A stretch of 63,083 bases of DNA from Planctomyces sp. SH-PL62 (GCA_945893045.1 CAMDEA010000026.1:1-63083); one strand, 5' to 3'. Numbered from the stretch's first letter, positions 1 to 9,538 are shown. Numbers and translations are program-made. The notes: generated from the letters alone by a model not told the origin.

Positions 1-110
1 ACGCCGACCTGAAAAAGACTCCCGACCCCGTCGCGCGATCATCGCGAACCGCTCGTTGCTTCAGCCAGACGCGGAGAATACGCTCCGATGCGAAAGACTC
101 AAGCGGTTCG

Positions 111-2057
111 ATGCACTTCTCGGATCACCTCATGGACATCAAGCAAATCGCTCACTGGGAGATCGGCCGCAAGCTGGGTGCCGGCGGAATGGGGACCGTG
201 TATCTCGGTACGCACCGCGAGACCGGGCAGCAAGCGGCCATCAAAGTGCTGCCGGCATCGCTAGCTCGCGAAGAGGGTTTCGTCGAACGGTTCAAACGCG
301 AAATCGCCTCGATGGAGCAACTCAAGAGTCCGCACATCGTGGAGTTCTATGAGAGCGGCAACGACGGCGACACGTATTACTATTCGATGGAGTACGTCGA
401 TGGGGAAACGCTGACCGCTCGGTTGAAGCGCGACAAACGCATTCCGTGGCAGGAAGTCATCGACTACAGCCTGCAAATCTGCCGAGCACTCAAGGCAGCC
501 CACAACACTGGCATCATTCACCGCGATCTCAAGCCGTCGAACTTGATGATCTCCAGTGACGGCACCATCAAGCTGGCGGACTTCGGAGTTGCTCAGGTCT
601 TCGCCTCGCAGAAGCTGACCATCACCGGCGGCATCGTCGGCACTGCCGAGTACATGTCTCCCGAACAAGCCAAAGGTCAGCGCGCCACCAAGAAGAGCGA
701 CCTGTATTCGCTGGGTGCCGTCATGTACGTGATGCTGACCGGCCGCCCGCCGTTCAGCGGCAAGTCCTCGCTGGATGTGATCCACAAGCATCAGTTCGGA
801 GTGTTCGACCGGCCCGGCCTGATTGCCACCGACATGCCTCGGCAGTTGGAAGAGATCGTTTGCAAGCTGCTCGAAAAGGATCCCGACAAACGCTTTCCCG
901 ATTCCTATGTGCTGTCGCTGCGACTCGCGGAAGTCCAAAAGCGTTACGCCTGGCAAGCCGCTCAGAAGGCGGCCGAGGCCGCTCCTTCCGGATCAGCAGC
1001 GACGCCCATGATGGATTTTGGAGAGGCGACCGAAGCCGGCAATCGCGCACGCGCGGCGGAGGGTGCGCCTCTTTCGCCGACGGTGATCATTCCTGATGCG
1101 TTCAGCCAGCAGGTTCCGCAGGGTGCGACGATTCCGACTCCGGCAGCTCCGGTCGTGTCGGACTATGCCCCCGCAATGGGAGCCACCCTCACCTCCCCGT
1201 CGGGGCAGCGTTCGGGACGGGAGTCCGACGCGACTCGGCACCTCGTCGGCCAAAGCCAAGGCCCCGGCACCATCATGCGCAACCTGATGCGCAAGGTGAT
1301 CACCGAACAACAAGAAGGGGGAGTCATCAGCCGAGTGTTCGATAAGACCTGGGCTCAGGTGACTGCCTTGATCCTGCTGATCGGCGGCGTCTGGTGGTTT
1401 CGCACACACGACATGCCGGCCCAGGATCGCGTCAACAAAGCCAAAGAGATCGCCGCCAAATCAGATCCGACTGCTTCGGAAATTGGCGAGGCGCGCGAGC
1501 ATCTGCAAAAAGTGGACAAGCAGGATCACGCCTTGTGGGAGAAGGAAGCGGAACCGTTGTTGGACCGTCTCAACGTGCATGAAATGCGAAACAACTTGCG
1601 CCGCGGACGCACCAAAGATATCGCGACGACCTCCGAACCGAAGCGGCTCCAGAAGCTGGCGCGGCACTATTGGTTGGTCGGTGATTACCCTCAGGCCGAA
1701 CGACTCCTGCGAGCATTGATCGCTTTGACGGCGGACCAATCGGAGTTCAAGGAGATTCACTCGAGCGCACGCGAGTTACTGAATACGCTGCTCGATGAGC
1801 GGGGCCAGCAACCGTCGGCCAACTGGCTGGCCACCGCGCTGCGCCGTGCCGACAAGTTGCACGACGAGGGCAAGAACTCAGAGGCAATTGCGATTTGGCA
1901 ATCCATCGTCAATCTCTATGCGAGCGATTCTGATGCCGCGGCCTCGGTGGCCCGCGCTCGACAATGCTTGGAAGCGTTCGCAGCTACGATCAACAACACG
2001 CCCCAGGATTCCACGCCTGCCGAATCCGATGCTCCCTCGAAAGACGAATCCCAATGA
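111..2057 (+). CDS. Membrane-anchored Ser/Thr protein kinase with C-terminal TPR-like region
   Basis: A Hanks-type kinase that phosphorylates Ser/Thr residues; its substrate is unknown. The glycine loop GAGGMG is at about residues 23-28, the ATP-binding Lys at 45 (AAIK), the catalytic loop HRDLKPSN near 137-144 and DFG near 157-159. A Pro/Ala-rich linker follows, then one hydrophobic segment around residues 415-430 ([12 protein letters not shown]) and a helical C-terminal region of about 200 residues that resembles TPR repeats. This predicts a cytoplasmic kinase and an exported sensor part. A second in-frame ATG at 132 (MDIKQIAHW) is equally possible, since neither start has a strong ribosome site. 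The stop codon overlaps the apt start by 4 bp (ATGA), so the two are probably translationally coupled. Confidence 0.93.
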   Translation: MHFSDHLMDIKQIAHWEIGRKLGAGGMGTVYLGTHRETGQQAAIKVLPASLAREEGFVERFKREIASMEQLKSPHIVEFYESGNDGDTYYYSMEYVDGETLTARLKRDKRIPWQEVIDYSLQICRALKAAHNTGIIHRDLKPSNLMISSDGTIKLADFGVAQVFASQKLTITGGIVGTAEYMSPEQAKGQRATKKSDLYSLGAVMYVMLTGRPPFSGKSSLDVIHKHQFGVFDRPGLIATDMPRQLEEIVCKLLEKDPDKRFPDSYVLSLRLAEVQKRYAWQAAQKAAEAAPSGSAATPMMDFGEATEAGNRARAAEGAPLSPTVIIPDAFSQQVPQGATIPTPAAPVVSDYAPAMGATLTSPSGQRSGRESDATRHLVGQSQGPGTIMRNLMRKVITEQQEGGVISRVFDKTWAQVTALILLIGGVWWFRTHDMPAQDRVNKAKEIAAKSDPTASEIGEAREHLQKVDKQDHALWEKEAEPLLDRLNVHEMRNNLRRGRTKDIATTSEPKRLQKLARHYWLVGDYPQAERLLRALIALTADQSEFKEIHSSARELLNTLLDERGQQPSANWLATALRRADKLHDEGKNSEAIAIWQSIVNLYASDSDAAASVARARQCLEAFAATINNTPQDSTPAESDAPSKDESQ

Positions 2058-2587
2058 CCGACATCAATCTCAAACAACACATTCGCAGCATCCCGGATTT
2101 TCCCAAGCCGGGGATCATGTTCCGGGACATCACCCCGCTGCTGGCTCATCCCCCCGCGTTCCAAAACGTGATCGACCGCTTCGCCACACACTTCCGCAAC
2201 CACGGCGTCACCGCCGTCGTCGCCGCCGAGGCACGTGGCTTCATCTTCGCCGCTCCGCTCGCGCTGACGCTCAATGCCAAATTCATCCCCGTCCGCAAGC
2301 CGGGCAAACTGCCGTTTCAAACCAAAGCGTTCTCCTACGACTTGGAATACGGCACCGACGAACTGCACATGCACGTCGACGCGCTCAGTTCCCGCGACCG
2401 CGTGCTGATCGTCGATGACCTGCTCGCCACCGGCGGCACAATGCTGGCCTGCATCAACCTCGTCGAACACCTGCAAGCCACGATCACCGGCTGCGCGTTC
2501 GTCGTGGAACTCGGCTTCCTCGAGGGCCGGCAGAAGCTCGCCAAGTACGATGTGCTGAGCTTGGTCAACTACGCCGACGAAACGTGA
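2054..2587 (+). CDS. apt: Adenine phosphoribosyltransferase
   Basis: Cytoplasmic purine salvage enzyme: adenine + PRPP gives AMP + PPi. The 177-residue length is normal for the family. The N-terminus [18 protein letters not shown] is the typical Apt signature, and the PRPP-binding motif [14 protein letters not shown] lies near residues 117-130. The start is fixed by the 4-bp ATGA overlap with the kinase stop. The pairing with a kinase gene looks like simple operon sharing; no functional link is visible. Confidence 0.97.
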   Translation: MTDINLKQHIRSIPDFPKPGIMFRDITPLLAHPPAFQNVIDRFATHFRNHGVTAVVAAEARGFIFAAPLALTLNAKFIPVRKPGKLPFQTKAFSYDLEYGTDELHMHVDALSSRDRVLIVDDLLATGGTMLACINLVEHLQATITGCAFVVELGFLEGRQKLAKYDVLSLVNYADET

Positions 2588-2600
2588 CGATCGCGTCTTG

Positions 2601-2663
2601 TGAGCGGCACGGCGCTAGCCGCCGGTCCTCGGCAACAACCGGCGGCTAGCGCCGTGCCGCTCA
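2601..2663. repeat. Long inverted repeat, 26-bp perfect arms
   Basis: Arms 2601-2626 and 2638-2663 are perfect reverse complements with an 11-bp loop. Each arm also holds a small inner hairpin (CGGC-GCTA-GCCG). It sits between convergent genes, so it could act as a two-way terminator. The right arm contains the stop codon (2661-2663) of the DUF1501 gene. Confidence 0.9.
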
Positions 2664-4076
2664 AGCCAACAACCCGCTGACCACTTCGCCATGCACGTCG
2701 GTCAGGCGGAAGTCGCGGCCGGCGTAGCGGTAGGTCAGCTTGGTGTGATCGAAACCGAGCAGGTGCAGCATCGTGGCGTGCAGGTCGTGCAGGTGGACTT
2801 TGTCTTTGACGGCGTAGTAGCCGTAGTCGTCGGTCTCGCCGTAGCGGATGCCGGGCTTCACGCCGCCGCCGGCCAGCCACATCGTATAGCCTTGCGGATT
2901 GTGGTCTCGGCCGTCGTCCCCTTGAGCGACCGGGGTGCGGCCGAACTCGCCGCCCCACAGGATCAGCGTGTCGTCGAGCAAGCCGCGCGATTTCAGATCG
3001 GTCAGCAGCGCGGCGATCGGCTGATCGACTTCCTCGGCGTTGCGAGCGTGATCGACTTTCAGGTTGCCGTGCTGGTCCCACTTGTAGCTGTGAGTGCATT
3101 GAATGAACCGCACGCCCCGCTCGGCGAAGCGTCGAGCCATCAGGCATTGCCGGCCGAAGTTGGCGGTGCGCGGGTTGTCGAGGCCGTATAGCTTTTGCGT
3201 CGCCTCGGATTCGCTGCTGAGGTTTTGCAGTTCCGGCGCGGCGGTCTGCATGCGGAAGGCCAGCTCAAACGAATTGATGCGGCCTTCGAGCGCGGTGTCG
3301 GGGCCGGACGCGGCGAGGTGCTCTTCATTCATCTGCCGCAAAAGGCCGACTTCCAGCGACTGCAACGAGCGCGGCAGCTTGTCGGCGTTTTCGATGAACG
3401 GGATCTTCGCCTGATCCGACGAGATGCCGGCGTTGCCCAGCGGCGTGCCGTGATAGATGGCCGGCATGAACGCCGAGCTGTAGGCGTTGACTCCGCCATG
3501 CGTCAGCGTCGGGCAGATGGTGATGTAGCCGGGCAGGTCTTGGTTCTCGGTGCCGAGTCCGTAGGTGATCCACGACCCCATGCTCGGCCGGACGAACGTG
3601 TCGCTGCCGGTGTGCAGTTCGAGCAACGCTCCGCCGTGCCGCGAATTCGACCCCCACATCGAATTGATCATGCACAAGTCATCGACGTGCTTCGCGACGT
3701 TGGGAAACAAATCGCTGACCCACGCCCCGCTCTGGCCGTACTGCCTAAACTTCCACGGCGATTTCAAGAGGTTGCCGGTCCCCGAAGAAAAGACTCGCGG
3801 CTTGGAAAACGGCAACGGCTTCCCGTGGTCCCGCTCGAGCAGCGGCTTGTAATCAAACGTGTCGACCTGCGAAGGACCACCGTGCATAAAGAGAAAAATG
3901 ACTCGCCGCGCCTTCGCCGGCAACGGCGGAGCCTTCGGAGCGAGCGGATTCGCGGCACGAGTCGTGTCCGCCTTCAAGAGGTCCGCCAGCGCGAGCGAAC
4001 CGAAACCGCACGCCGAAGCGCGCAGCATGTCGCGTCGCGTGAGGACTGGTTCAAAGTTGTGGCAGGAGCATCGCAT
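2661..4076 (-). CDS. DUF1501 family secreted protein
   Basis: A 471-residue member of the DUF1501 family, an alkaline-phosphatase/sulfatase-like fold abundant in Planctomycetota with no settled biochemical role. A twin-arginine leader is visible (TRRDMLRASACGFGSLALADLL, residues about 14-35), so export in folded form is predicted. Family motifs are FMHGGPSQVDTFDYKP after the leader, GGEFGRTP in the C-terminal third, and a GRDHN motif. The usual DUF1549/DUF1553 partner gene is absent on both sides. The stop codon falls inside an inverted-repeat arm. Confidence 0.93.
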   Translation of the reverse strand: MRCSCHNFEPVLTRRDMLRASACGFGSLALADLLKADTTRAANPLAPKAPPLPAKARRVIFLFMHGGPSQVDTFDYKPLLERDHGKPLPFSKPRVFSSGTGNLLKSPWKFRQYGQSGAWVSDLFPNVAKHVDDLCMINSMWGSNSRHGGALLELHTGSDTFVRPSMGSWITYGLGTENQDLPGYITICPTLTHGGVNAYSSAFMPAIYHGTPLGNAGISSDQAKIPFIENADKLPRSLQSLEVGLLRQMNEEHLAASGPDTALEGRINSFELAFRMQTAAPELQNLSSESEATQKLYGLDNPRTANFGRQCLMARRFAERGVRFIQCTHSYKWDQHGNLKVDHARNAEEVDQPIAALLTDLKSRGLLDDTLILWGGEFGRTPVAQGDDGRDHNPQGYTMWLAGGGVKPGIRYGETDDYGYYAVKDKVHLHDLHATMLHLLGFDHTKLTYRYAGRDFRLTDVHGEVVSGLLA

Positions 4077-4128
4077 GGTGAGTAGATGTGGAATTGTGCC
4101 GGCTCATGTGAACGAAAGTAGCCGAAAA

Positions 4129-4653
4129 TCAGTCTTCGATCCCCTCGACGAAGTAGTCGCTAACTTGCTGATCTAACGGAAGACACGCCGCGAGAATTGT
4201 AATCGCGTTTGTCAGAAGTTCTCGGTCACGACTTGGCTCGGAGATGGGAATGAGTGGAAACTTCCCACCATGAAAGAGGTTGTTCCGAACGGTTCGCACA
4301 ACACGCAGAAGCCACACCAGAAAAGGTTCGTTACCTTGGAACGAAAGCGGATCGGACCAATCTAGCACTCCATTAGCTTGCAATTGTTTGCGTGGTGGTT
4401 CTCTTTGAAAATATGCAATCGCATTCCCCAGCTCTGGCGTTGCGCATGGATTGAACTGCTTGTTGAAATCGGACGCAAAGCGGTCCCAGTTTGCCTCTGC
4501 CTTGTCCACCGGTTTCAAATATCGCTTCACTCGCTTCAGCGCATACTCGAAGCGGGCAAAGAAGACAAAGAACTCCCAGGCAAGGCGGCGATCATCGCTG
4601 TTAGCGATGCGGCGGATGACTTCCGGAAGCGGAGGTTCAACGAAAGCAGTCAC
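4129..4653 (-). CDS. HEPN-like hypothetical protein
   Basis: A 174-residue, mainly helical protein with no signal peptide. Residues 123-128 read RNNLFH inside VRTVRNNLFHGGK, which matches the R-x4-H motif of HEPN domains; many of these are RNases in toxin-antitoxin or antiviral systems. The rest (WEFFVFFARFEYALKRVKRYL near residues 26-46) fits the first HEPN helix. No nucleotidyltransferase (MNT) partner lies beside it, so it stands alone between a DUF1501 gene and a secreted protein gene. The HEPN call rests on the motif only. Confidence 0.75.
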   Translation of the reverse strand: MTAFVEPPLPEVIRRIANSDDRRLAWEFFVFFARFEYALKRVKRYLKPVDKAEANWDRFASDFNKQFNPCATPELGNAIAYFQREPPRKQLQANGVLDWSDPLSFQGNEPFLVWLLRVVRTVRNNLFHGGKFPLIPISEPSRDRELLTNAITILAACLPLDQQVSDYFVEGIED

Positions 4654-4730
4654 CTAAGATGCCTCGCGTGTTTCGTGGTGAGGATGGGGTAGAACCGAGA
4701 GGTTCTGGCGGGCACGACTCTTTGTTGCGA

Positions 4731-5570
4731 CTATTGCTTGGCGTCTTTCTTTTTCGCGGCATCTCTTGCGGCGATGACTGCCTGTTTCAGTTCATCTTCC
4801 GTGCAAACGAATTCAATCACCTTGCACTCGCGAGTGCCGTCGATCGCAGTTCCCCAGGCGTTTTTGACCATTGTTGTTGATGCGATTCGAGCGATTCCGT
4901 TTAGCCGAATTTGTCGAACTTCGGGGCCGGCTGGACCGCTCAAGAGACTTCCTTGGATAGCGGAATGCAAATCCTTGATGTCGATGACACGCACGCCACC
5001 ACTTTCACGTCGTCCTAACTTGGCGACATCGCGCGGGAGTTCGACTTTCTGAGAGCGTATCGAATTGAACTTCCAACCCTGGATGACGAAGGTTTCATAG
5101 TCGTCTTCGTTCGCGCCGACTTTCGCGAGGCCAAAGAATTTTGTCGGCGTGGCCTCGTTCGTAATCATCAATGACGTCCGAGCGACTCCAAAATCGTTGG
5201 CCTGACCGCGAAGCCGTAACACAGGCAAAACAGCGGTTTGATTGTTTGCGATTTCATCACGTTGCCGTTCGACGTCGGTAATTTGATTTCGGACAAACTT
5301 CCGCCAATCCGTTTTGCTGGCCTTCGCCTGGTTCTTGTAACCCAAGACGACTTGTGCAAGGTCTTTGGGCGTCGTTCCTGACTTTGTCCGGTCAAGAATC
5401 TTTTGGAGGTTCTCGATTTGGCCTTCGAGTTGTCTGCACGACTCATCCTGAAAGGCAACAGCCTTCGCGATCATTGCCTCGTCGATGCCGTCTGCCCGAA
5501 TGGGGAAGGGCTCATAACAGGAACCGAAGACAACCAGCACACAAACCGAAACGATAGATCGGGAGAACAT
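4731..5570 (-). CDS. Secreted hypothetical protein
   Basis: Family not recognised; 279 residues. The chosen start gives a Sec-type leader (MFSRSIVSVCVLVVFGSC) and has AAGGA about 8 nt upstream. An ATG at 5600 is an alternative, and reading to 5729 would translate through an inverted repeat. The N-terminal half of the mature part (residues about 30-110) is charged and helical, possibly coiled coil (QLEGQIENLQKILDRTK); the C-terminal half appears rich in beta strand. The C-terminus is Lys-rich (RDAAKKKDAKQ). The function is unknown. Confidence 0.75.
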   Translation of the reverse strand: MFSRSIVSVCVLVVFGSCYEPFPIRADGIDEAMIAKAVAFQDESCRQLEGQIENLQKILDRTKSGTTPKDLAQVVLGYKNQAKASKTDWRKFVRNQITDVERQRDEIANNQTAVLPVLRLRGQANDFGVARTSLMITNEATPTKFFGLAKVGANEDDYETFVIQGWKFNSIRSQKVELPRDVAKLGRRESGGVRVIDIKDLHSAIQGSLLSGPAGPEVRQIRLNGIARIASTTMVKNAWGTAIDGTRECKVIEFVCTEDELKQAVIAARDAAKKKDAKQ

Positions 5571-5623
5571 GTGGCAGTTCCTTTTTGCGTTGACGGCCAT
5601 CTTATTTCCGTTGGTCGGACTCT

Positions 5624-5763
5624 GCGCTCGGCGCGCGTCTCCTGACCCCGCCGCTCGCTCGACCGAAGGTCTCCCGCATTGAAACAAACCCGCCGCAACG
5701 ATCAAAGCCCAAGGAGACCTGCGGTCCAAAATCCGGCGGGGTCAGGAGACCCGCGCCGAGCGC
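5624..5763. repeat. Long inverted repeat, 29-bp arms
   Basis: Arms 5624-5652 and 5735-5763 match with one mismatch across a loop of about 82 bp. The arms carry GTCTCCTGACCCCGCC and its complement. The element fills the gap between the GNAT toxin gene and the secreted protein gene. Confidence 0.85.
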
Positions 5764-5774
5764 GGCACGTCGAT

Positions 5775-6284
5775 TCACGGACGGTGAGGAAGTAATGCCG
5801 CAGTCGCCAGAGGAAGAAACAGATGGAGCGGTTGATTCAATAGTGGCACGAATCCGTACTTGCCATAGAACTTCGCGGCGGCGGGGTCAATCGCTTGAAC
5901 TTCGATCGCGTACACGCCGAGCGACTCCGCCAGGTCCAGTGATTTTGCAAGAGCGCTCATCAACAGGGTTTCGCCCAAGCCTTGCCCCTGCTGGGTTCGA
6001 TCCACCGCCAGCCTTCCGAGCAAGATGGTGGGCACCGGATGCTTCGGCAACTTCTGAGACTCGTCCGGCGGCAGGTTCTCAAAGGCGATCGCGCTCGATG
6101 CCAATGTGAAATAGCCCAACACTCGACCATCCGGCCCCGCTGCCACGAACGTGCGACCCAACCGGCGTTTCTCGTACTGCGTCACGAGCGTGCGGAGGAA
6201 AGCGTCCAAACTTGGCTGGCCACAGGAAAAGCTCGACCGGTCATGCTTGGCCTTGTTGAACGGCTCAATCCGAATCTCAGCCAT
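5775..6284 (-). CDS. GNAT acetyltransferase, TacT-like toxin
   Basis: A 169-residue GNAT protein. The acetyl-CoA pyrophosphate loop reads RTQQGQGLGE and is followed by an N-acetyltransferase core ending FYGKYGFVPL. The start EPFNKAKHDRSSFSCGQPSLDAFL is typical of TacT/AtaT-like toxins, which acetylate aminoacyl-tRNA and stop translation. The gene overlaps the upstream small antitoxin gene by 8 bp, the usual layout for this toxin-antitoxin class. The toxin role is inferred from family and context; a housekeeping acetyltransferase is the alternative. Confidence 0.88.
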   Translation of the reverse strand: MAEIRIEPFNKAKHDRSSFSCGQPSLDAFLRTLVTQYEKRRLGRTFVAAGPDGRVLGYFTLASSAIAFENLPPDESQKLPKHPVPTILLGRLAVDRTQQGQGLGETLLMSALAKSLDLAESLGVYAIEVQAIDPAAAKFYGKYGFVPLLNQPLHLFLPLATAALLPHRP

Positions 6285-6552
6285 GTGAGGCTCGATACTT
6301 GGTCATCGCCTTTTTCAAGGCCGCATTAGGCTTCGGCGGCGAATCCAAGAGTTGCAAAAAGCGGTCACGATCCGCGTCGGACAGCCGCGTGATGGACTCT
6401 TCGACAAACCGACTTTTCGACGCTCCCCTGCGAGTCCGCGCAGCCGAAGTTTTCTCTGGCTGGATTTGCACCACGACTTTCGCGTTGGCGAATTTCTTTG
6501 GCAGCTTGATTCGCGCGTCGGCATCCGCCGTGCAGGTCAATGTGGTGGGCAT
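6277..6552 (-). CDS. Antitoxin-like partner of GNAT toxin, DUF1778-type C-terminus
   Basis: A 91-residue protein overlapping the GNAT toxin start by 8 bp. Its C-terminal half (SDADRDRFLQLLDSPPKPNA, then ALKKAMTKYR) closely matches the toxin-neutralising tail of DUF1778/TacA antitoxins. The N-terminal part (TCTADADARIKLPKKFANAK) lacks the expected ribbon-helix-helix pattern, so DNA binding and autoregulation may work differently or be absent. The toxin-antitoxin assignment is confident; the N-terminal domain is unassigned. Confidence 0.82.
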   Translation of the reverse strand: MPTTLTCTADADARIKLPKKFANAKVVVQIQPEKTSAARTRRGASKSRFVEESITRLSDADRDRFLQLLDSPPKPNAALKKAMTKYRASHG

Positions 6553-6598
6553 GATTCTTATTCTTTCGGCTCGTCACGCGGGAGCGCGACGGCTACGT

Positions 6599-7903
6599 TC
6601 AGCCCAGTTCCGCGACGAGTTTGCGTTCGTCGACGAGGTACTGCGGGCGGCCGTTGGGGTCGATGAGCGTGGTCGTGTCGGGGTCGATGCCGAGTTGCTT
6701 GTAAACGGTCGCGAAGATGTTTTGCAGGTGGATCGGCCGAGTCGCAGGGATCTCGCCCAGGCGGTTGGTCGAGCCGATCGCTTGGCCGTGTCGGAAGCCT
6801 CCGCCGGCGACAAAGAAGAATCCGGCGCGTGCCCAGTGGTCACGGCCCGCTCCGCCATTGATGCGCGGCGTGCGGCCGAACTCGCCCGACATCAGGATGA
6901 TCGTGTCGTTCAACATGCCGTGAGCGTCGAGGTCTTCGATCAATGCGCTCAGGCCGGTGTCGAGATTTGGCAACTGACGTCGCATGTTGTTGAAGTTGTC
7001 GCCGTGCGTGTCCCAGCCGCCCCACGAAAACGTCACACAGCGAGTGCCTGCTTGAATCAGACGACGAGCCAGCAACATGCGTTGGTTCTGCTGATCCTTT
7101 TCGATGCCGTACTTCGCAACCTGCCGTGGGTCTTCATGCTTGAAGTCGAGAGCCTTGGCAACCTCGCCGGACGTGATCAATTTCACGGCTCGTTCGGTGA
7201 AGCTGTCGAGCGCGTTCATCATGCCGTGCGAGTCCGTGCCTTGGCGGACGCTATTCAATCCCGTGAGCAGCGCTTTGCGATCATCCAGCCGCGACAGCGT
7301 GACTTGGTTGTTGAGCATCAGGTTCTGTCGGCCGACACCGTCGGGCGAGAACGCCGCGTGAACTTGGCCAAGGAACCCCGGACGCGAGACACCATTCGTC
7401 AGGTCCACGAATGTCGGTGCGGAACCATGCGAAGTGATCTGAGCCGGTCCCCACATTTTGGACATCACCGCTCCCAAACTGGGCCGGCCACCAATCGACG
7501 TCAGCGAATTCACGGACCAGCCACTGTCGGATTGCGAGTTGGTGTGCTCCTCGTTGATGCCGGTCAGCGAGCGGATGACCGAGAACTTGTCGCCCACGGT
7601 CGCCAGCTTCGGAAAGAGTTCGGAGATTTCAAATCCGGGGCAATTGGTCGCGATCGGGCGGAACTCGCCACGAATTTCGGACGGAGCGTTCGGCTTCAAA
7701 TCAAACGTGTCCAAATGGGTAGGCCCACCGCTCAAAACGATGTTAATGACGGCCTTCTTGGTTCCACCGGTCGCCGCTTGGCTCTCCAATCGCAACAGAT
7801 CCGCCAGCGTCAGTCCGCCGACTCCGGCCGCTCCGATTTGCAGGAACGAGCGTCGAGACACCGAATCGCAGTACCGATTTTGTTTTCCGAAGAAAGTCAG
7901 CAT
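6599..7903 (-). CDS. DUF1501 family secreted protein
   Basis: A 434-residue DUF1501 protein. The leader VSRRSFLQIGAAGVGGLTLADLL (residues about 16-38) is a twin-arginine signal. Motifs are VLSGGPTHLDTFDLKPNAP, SGEFGRTPRINGGAGRDHW and an Asp/His-rich C-terminus (GIDPDTTTLIDPNGRP). It is a closer paralogue of the next gene than of the other two DUF1501 genes: both begin MLT and share the GRDHWARAGF-type motif. No DUF1549/DUF1553 gene is adjacent. The function is unknown; phosphatase or sulfatase-like chemistry is suggested by the fold only. Confidence 0.93.
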   Translation of the reverse strand: MLTFFGKQNRYCDSVSRRSFLQIGAAGVGGLTLADLLRLESQAATGGTKKAVINIVLSGGPTHLDTFDLKPNAPSEIRGEFRPIATNCPGFEISELFPKLATVGDKFSVIRSLTGINEEHTNSQSDSGWSVNSLTSIGGRPSLGAVMSKMWGPAQITSHGSAPTFVDLTNGVSRPGFLGQVHAAFSPDGVGRQNLMLNNQVTLSRLDDRKALLTGLNSVRQGTDSHGMMNALDSFTERAVKLITSGEVAKALDFKHEDPRQVAKYGIEKDQQNQRMLLARRLIQAGTRCVTFSWGGWDTHGDNFNNMRRQLPNLDTGLSALIEDLDAHGMLNDTIILMSGEFGRTPRINGGAGRDHWARAGFFFVAGGGFRHGQAIGSTNRLGEIPATRPIHLQNIFATVYKQLGIDPDTTTLIDPNGRPQYLVDERKLVAELG

Positions 7904-7954
7904 CGCGGGAGTCCTTTTGAGTCAGTGGGTAGGGTTTGTGGTGCGGGTTGCGAC

Positions 7955-8015
7955 GTGGGTTAGGCTTCCAGCCTGACGCTGGTCTGGAGAGTGTCCGGCT
8001 GGAAGCCTGACCCAC
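7955..8015. repeat. Inverted repeat, 19-bp arms (GGCTGGAAGCC family)
   Basis: Arms 7955-7973 and 7997-8015 match with one mismatch, and each folds alone around TTCC/GGAA. It shares the word GCTGGAAGCCTGACC with the element at 32322-32401. The rest of the 252-bp gap 7904-8155 shows no gene. Confidence 0.8.
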
Positions 8016-8155
8016 GAATCGGCGAGCATTGTCACTGGGATCGGCAGAATCAACAAGTTCTGATGCGTGAAAAATCAGATCGCGGTGATCATCGTCTCGG
8101 CGAGTTCCACCACCAAAGCAGGTTGTTGGGACCAGTGGAATTCTCTGAGTTGTCT

Positions 8156-9538
8156 CTAGGCCAGCTCGGTAATCCGATCGGTGTCGTCCAGCAGGTGCAA
8201 CGGTCGGCCGCTGGGATGGCGGTAGGTGGACTGGTCGGGGTCGATGCCCAGGAAATGGTAGAGCGTGGCGAAGACGTTCTGCGGATTGTACGCCTTGCCC
8301 GTCGGTCGTTCGGCGCGGGCGTCGGTCTGACCGATGACCTGTCCCGTGCGGAAGCCGCCTCCGGAAAAGAGGGCGAAGCCGGCGCGCGGCCAATGGTCGC
8401 GTCCGCCTGCGAAATTGATTCGAGGTGTGCGGCCGAATTCCCCCCACACGACGACGGCCACGTCCTTGTCCAGACCGCGCTGATAGAGGTCGGTGATCAG
8501 CGCGTAGATTGACCGGTCATACACCGGCAGCTTCTCGCGCAGTCGCTCGAAGACGTTCCCTGCTGGCGAGGCGTCGTTGACCTTACCGTGATCGTCCCAG
8601 CCTCCCTCCGTCAGCGTGATGAACGGCACGCCCGCTTCGGCTAACCGCCGGGCGAGCAGGAATCGCGAGGCATGCCAAGTGTGACCGGCTTGGTAATACA
8701 ACTTGAATTTCGTATCGGGTCCGTAGAGCGCTCGCGTCTCCGGCGACTCCTGTTCGAGGTCGAAGGCATTGCGGACCGCGGGGGACGTCAGCATGTCAAC
8801 GGCCTTCGCGTTGTAGTAATCGACGGCCTCCAACTGATTCGTAGCATCCAGATCGTGGCGCAATTGATCGAACGTGCGACGCAATGACTGACGATCACCG
8901 AGCCGGCTCAGCCCCACTTCTTTCTTCAGTTCCAAATTCCCGACGACTTCTCCCTTTGGCTCGAACGGGGCATGCGCCGGGCCGAGGTACATCGGCACCT
9001 CCGCCGCGGCCACGTTGTAGAAGTCGCTCCCTCCCAAGCTGATGTAGTTCGGCAGCAGCGAACGCTGACCGCTGCGCAACTTGCTGATGATCGAGCCGAC
9101 CGCTGGACGAATCGGCGGCGACAAGAACGGCGCATTCGGAGCCGCAGGGAAGGCTGTGTAAACCTCCTGCATCTGGTGGTCGCCCTGAGTGAACGTCAGG
9201 TTGCGAACGACCGCGAGCTTGTCGGCGATCGTCGCCTGCAACGGCATGTGTTCGCAGATCTCCAGCCCCGGAAGATTCGTGGGGATCGGCCGGAACTCGC
9301 CGCGGTATTCGACGGGCGCGTTCGGCTTCATGTCATACATGTCGACGTGACTAGGACCACCGGGCAAACAGATGAGAATGACCGACTTCGGAATGTTCGC
9401 CGACGTCCCTGCTTCTCCCCGCAGTCGCAGCAGGTCAGCCAGTCCGAAGCCGCCCAGTCCCAGCGCGCCCACTTTGAGAAAGTTGCGGCGACGCACTCCA
9501 TCACAGAACGAAGGCCGCGAACCGGAGAGAGTCAGCAT
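8156..9538 (-). CDS. DUF1501 family secreted protein
   Basis: A 460-residue DUF1501 protein. The start at 9538 (MLTLSGSRPSFCDGVRRRNF) was chosen because it aligns with the neighbouring paralogue's MLTFFGKQNRYCDSVSRRSF; the longer reading adds 23 residues without leader character. The twin-arginine signal RRRNFLKVGALGLGGFGLADLL is followed by CLPGGPSHVDMYDMKPNAP, then WGEFGRTPRINFAGGRDHW and a GIDPDQSTYRHPSGRP C-terminus. It was probably produced by duplication with the gene at 6599-7903. Its role is not established. Confidence 0.93.
   Translation of the reverse strand: MLTLSGSRPSFCDGVRRRNFLKVGALGLGGFGLADLLRLRGEAGTSANIPKSVILICLPGGPSHVDMYDMKPNAPVEYRGEFRPIPTNLPGLEICEHMPLQATIADKLAVVRNLTFTQGDHQMQEVYTAFPAAPNAPFLSPPIRPAVGSIISKLRSGQRSLLPNYISLGGSDFYNVAAAEVPMYLGPAHAPFEPKGEVVGNLELKKEVGLSRLGDRQSLRRTFDQLRHDLDATNQLEAVDYYNAKAVDMLTSPAVRNAFDLEQESPETRALYGPDTKFKLYYQAGHTWHASRFLLARRLAEAGVPFITLTEGGWDDHGKVNDASPAGNVFERLREKLPVYDRSIYALITDLYQRGLDKDVAVVVWGEFGRTPRINFAGGRDHWPRAGFALFSGGGFRTGQVIGQTDARAERPTGKAYNPQNVFATLYHFLGIDPDQSTYRHPSGRPLHLLDDTDRITELA

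Noticed and set aside
4731..5729. Longer start of the secreted protein at 5729
   Set aside because: The extra residues are coded by the inverted repeat at 5624-5763; the start at 5570 has a ribosome site and leader.
6299..7963. A long plus-strand frame antisense to the DUF1501 gene
   Set aside because: It is a GC-driven shadow: no family character, Arg/Ala-rich, and the minus strand has clear DUF1501 motifs.
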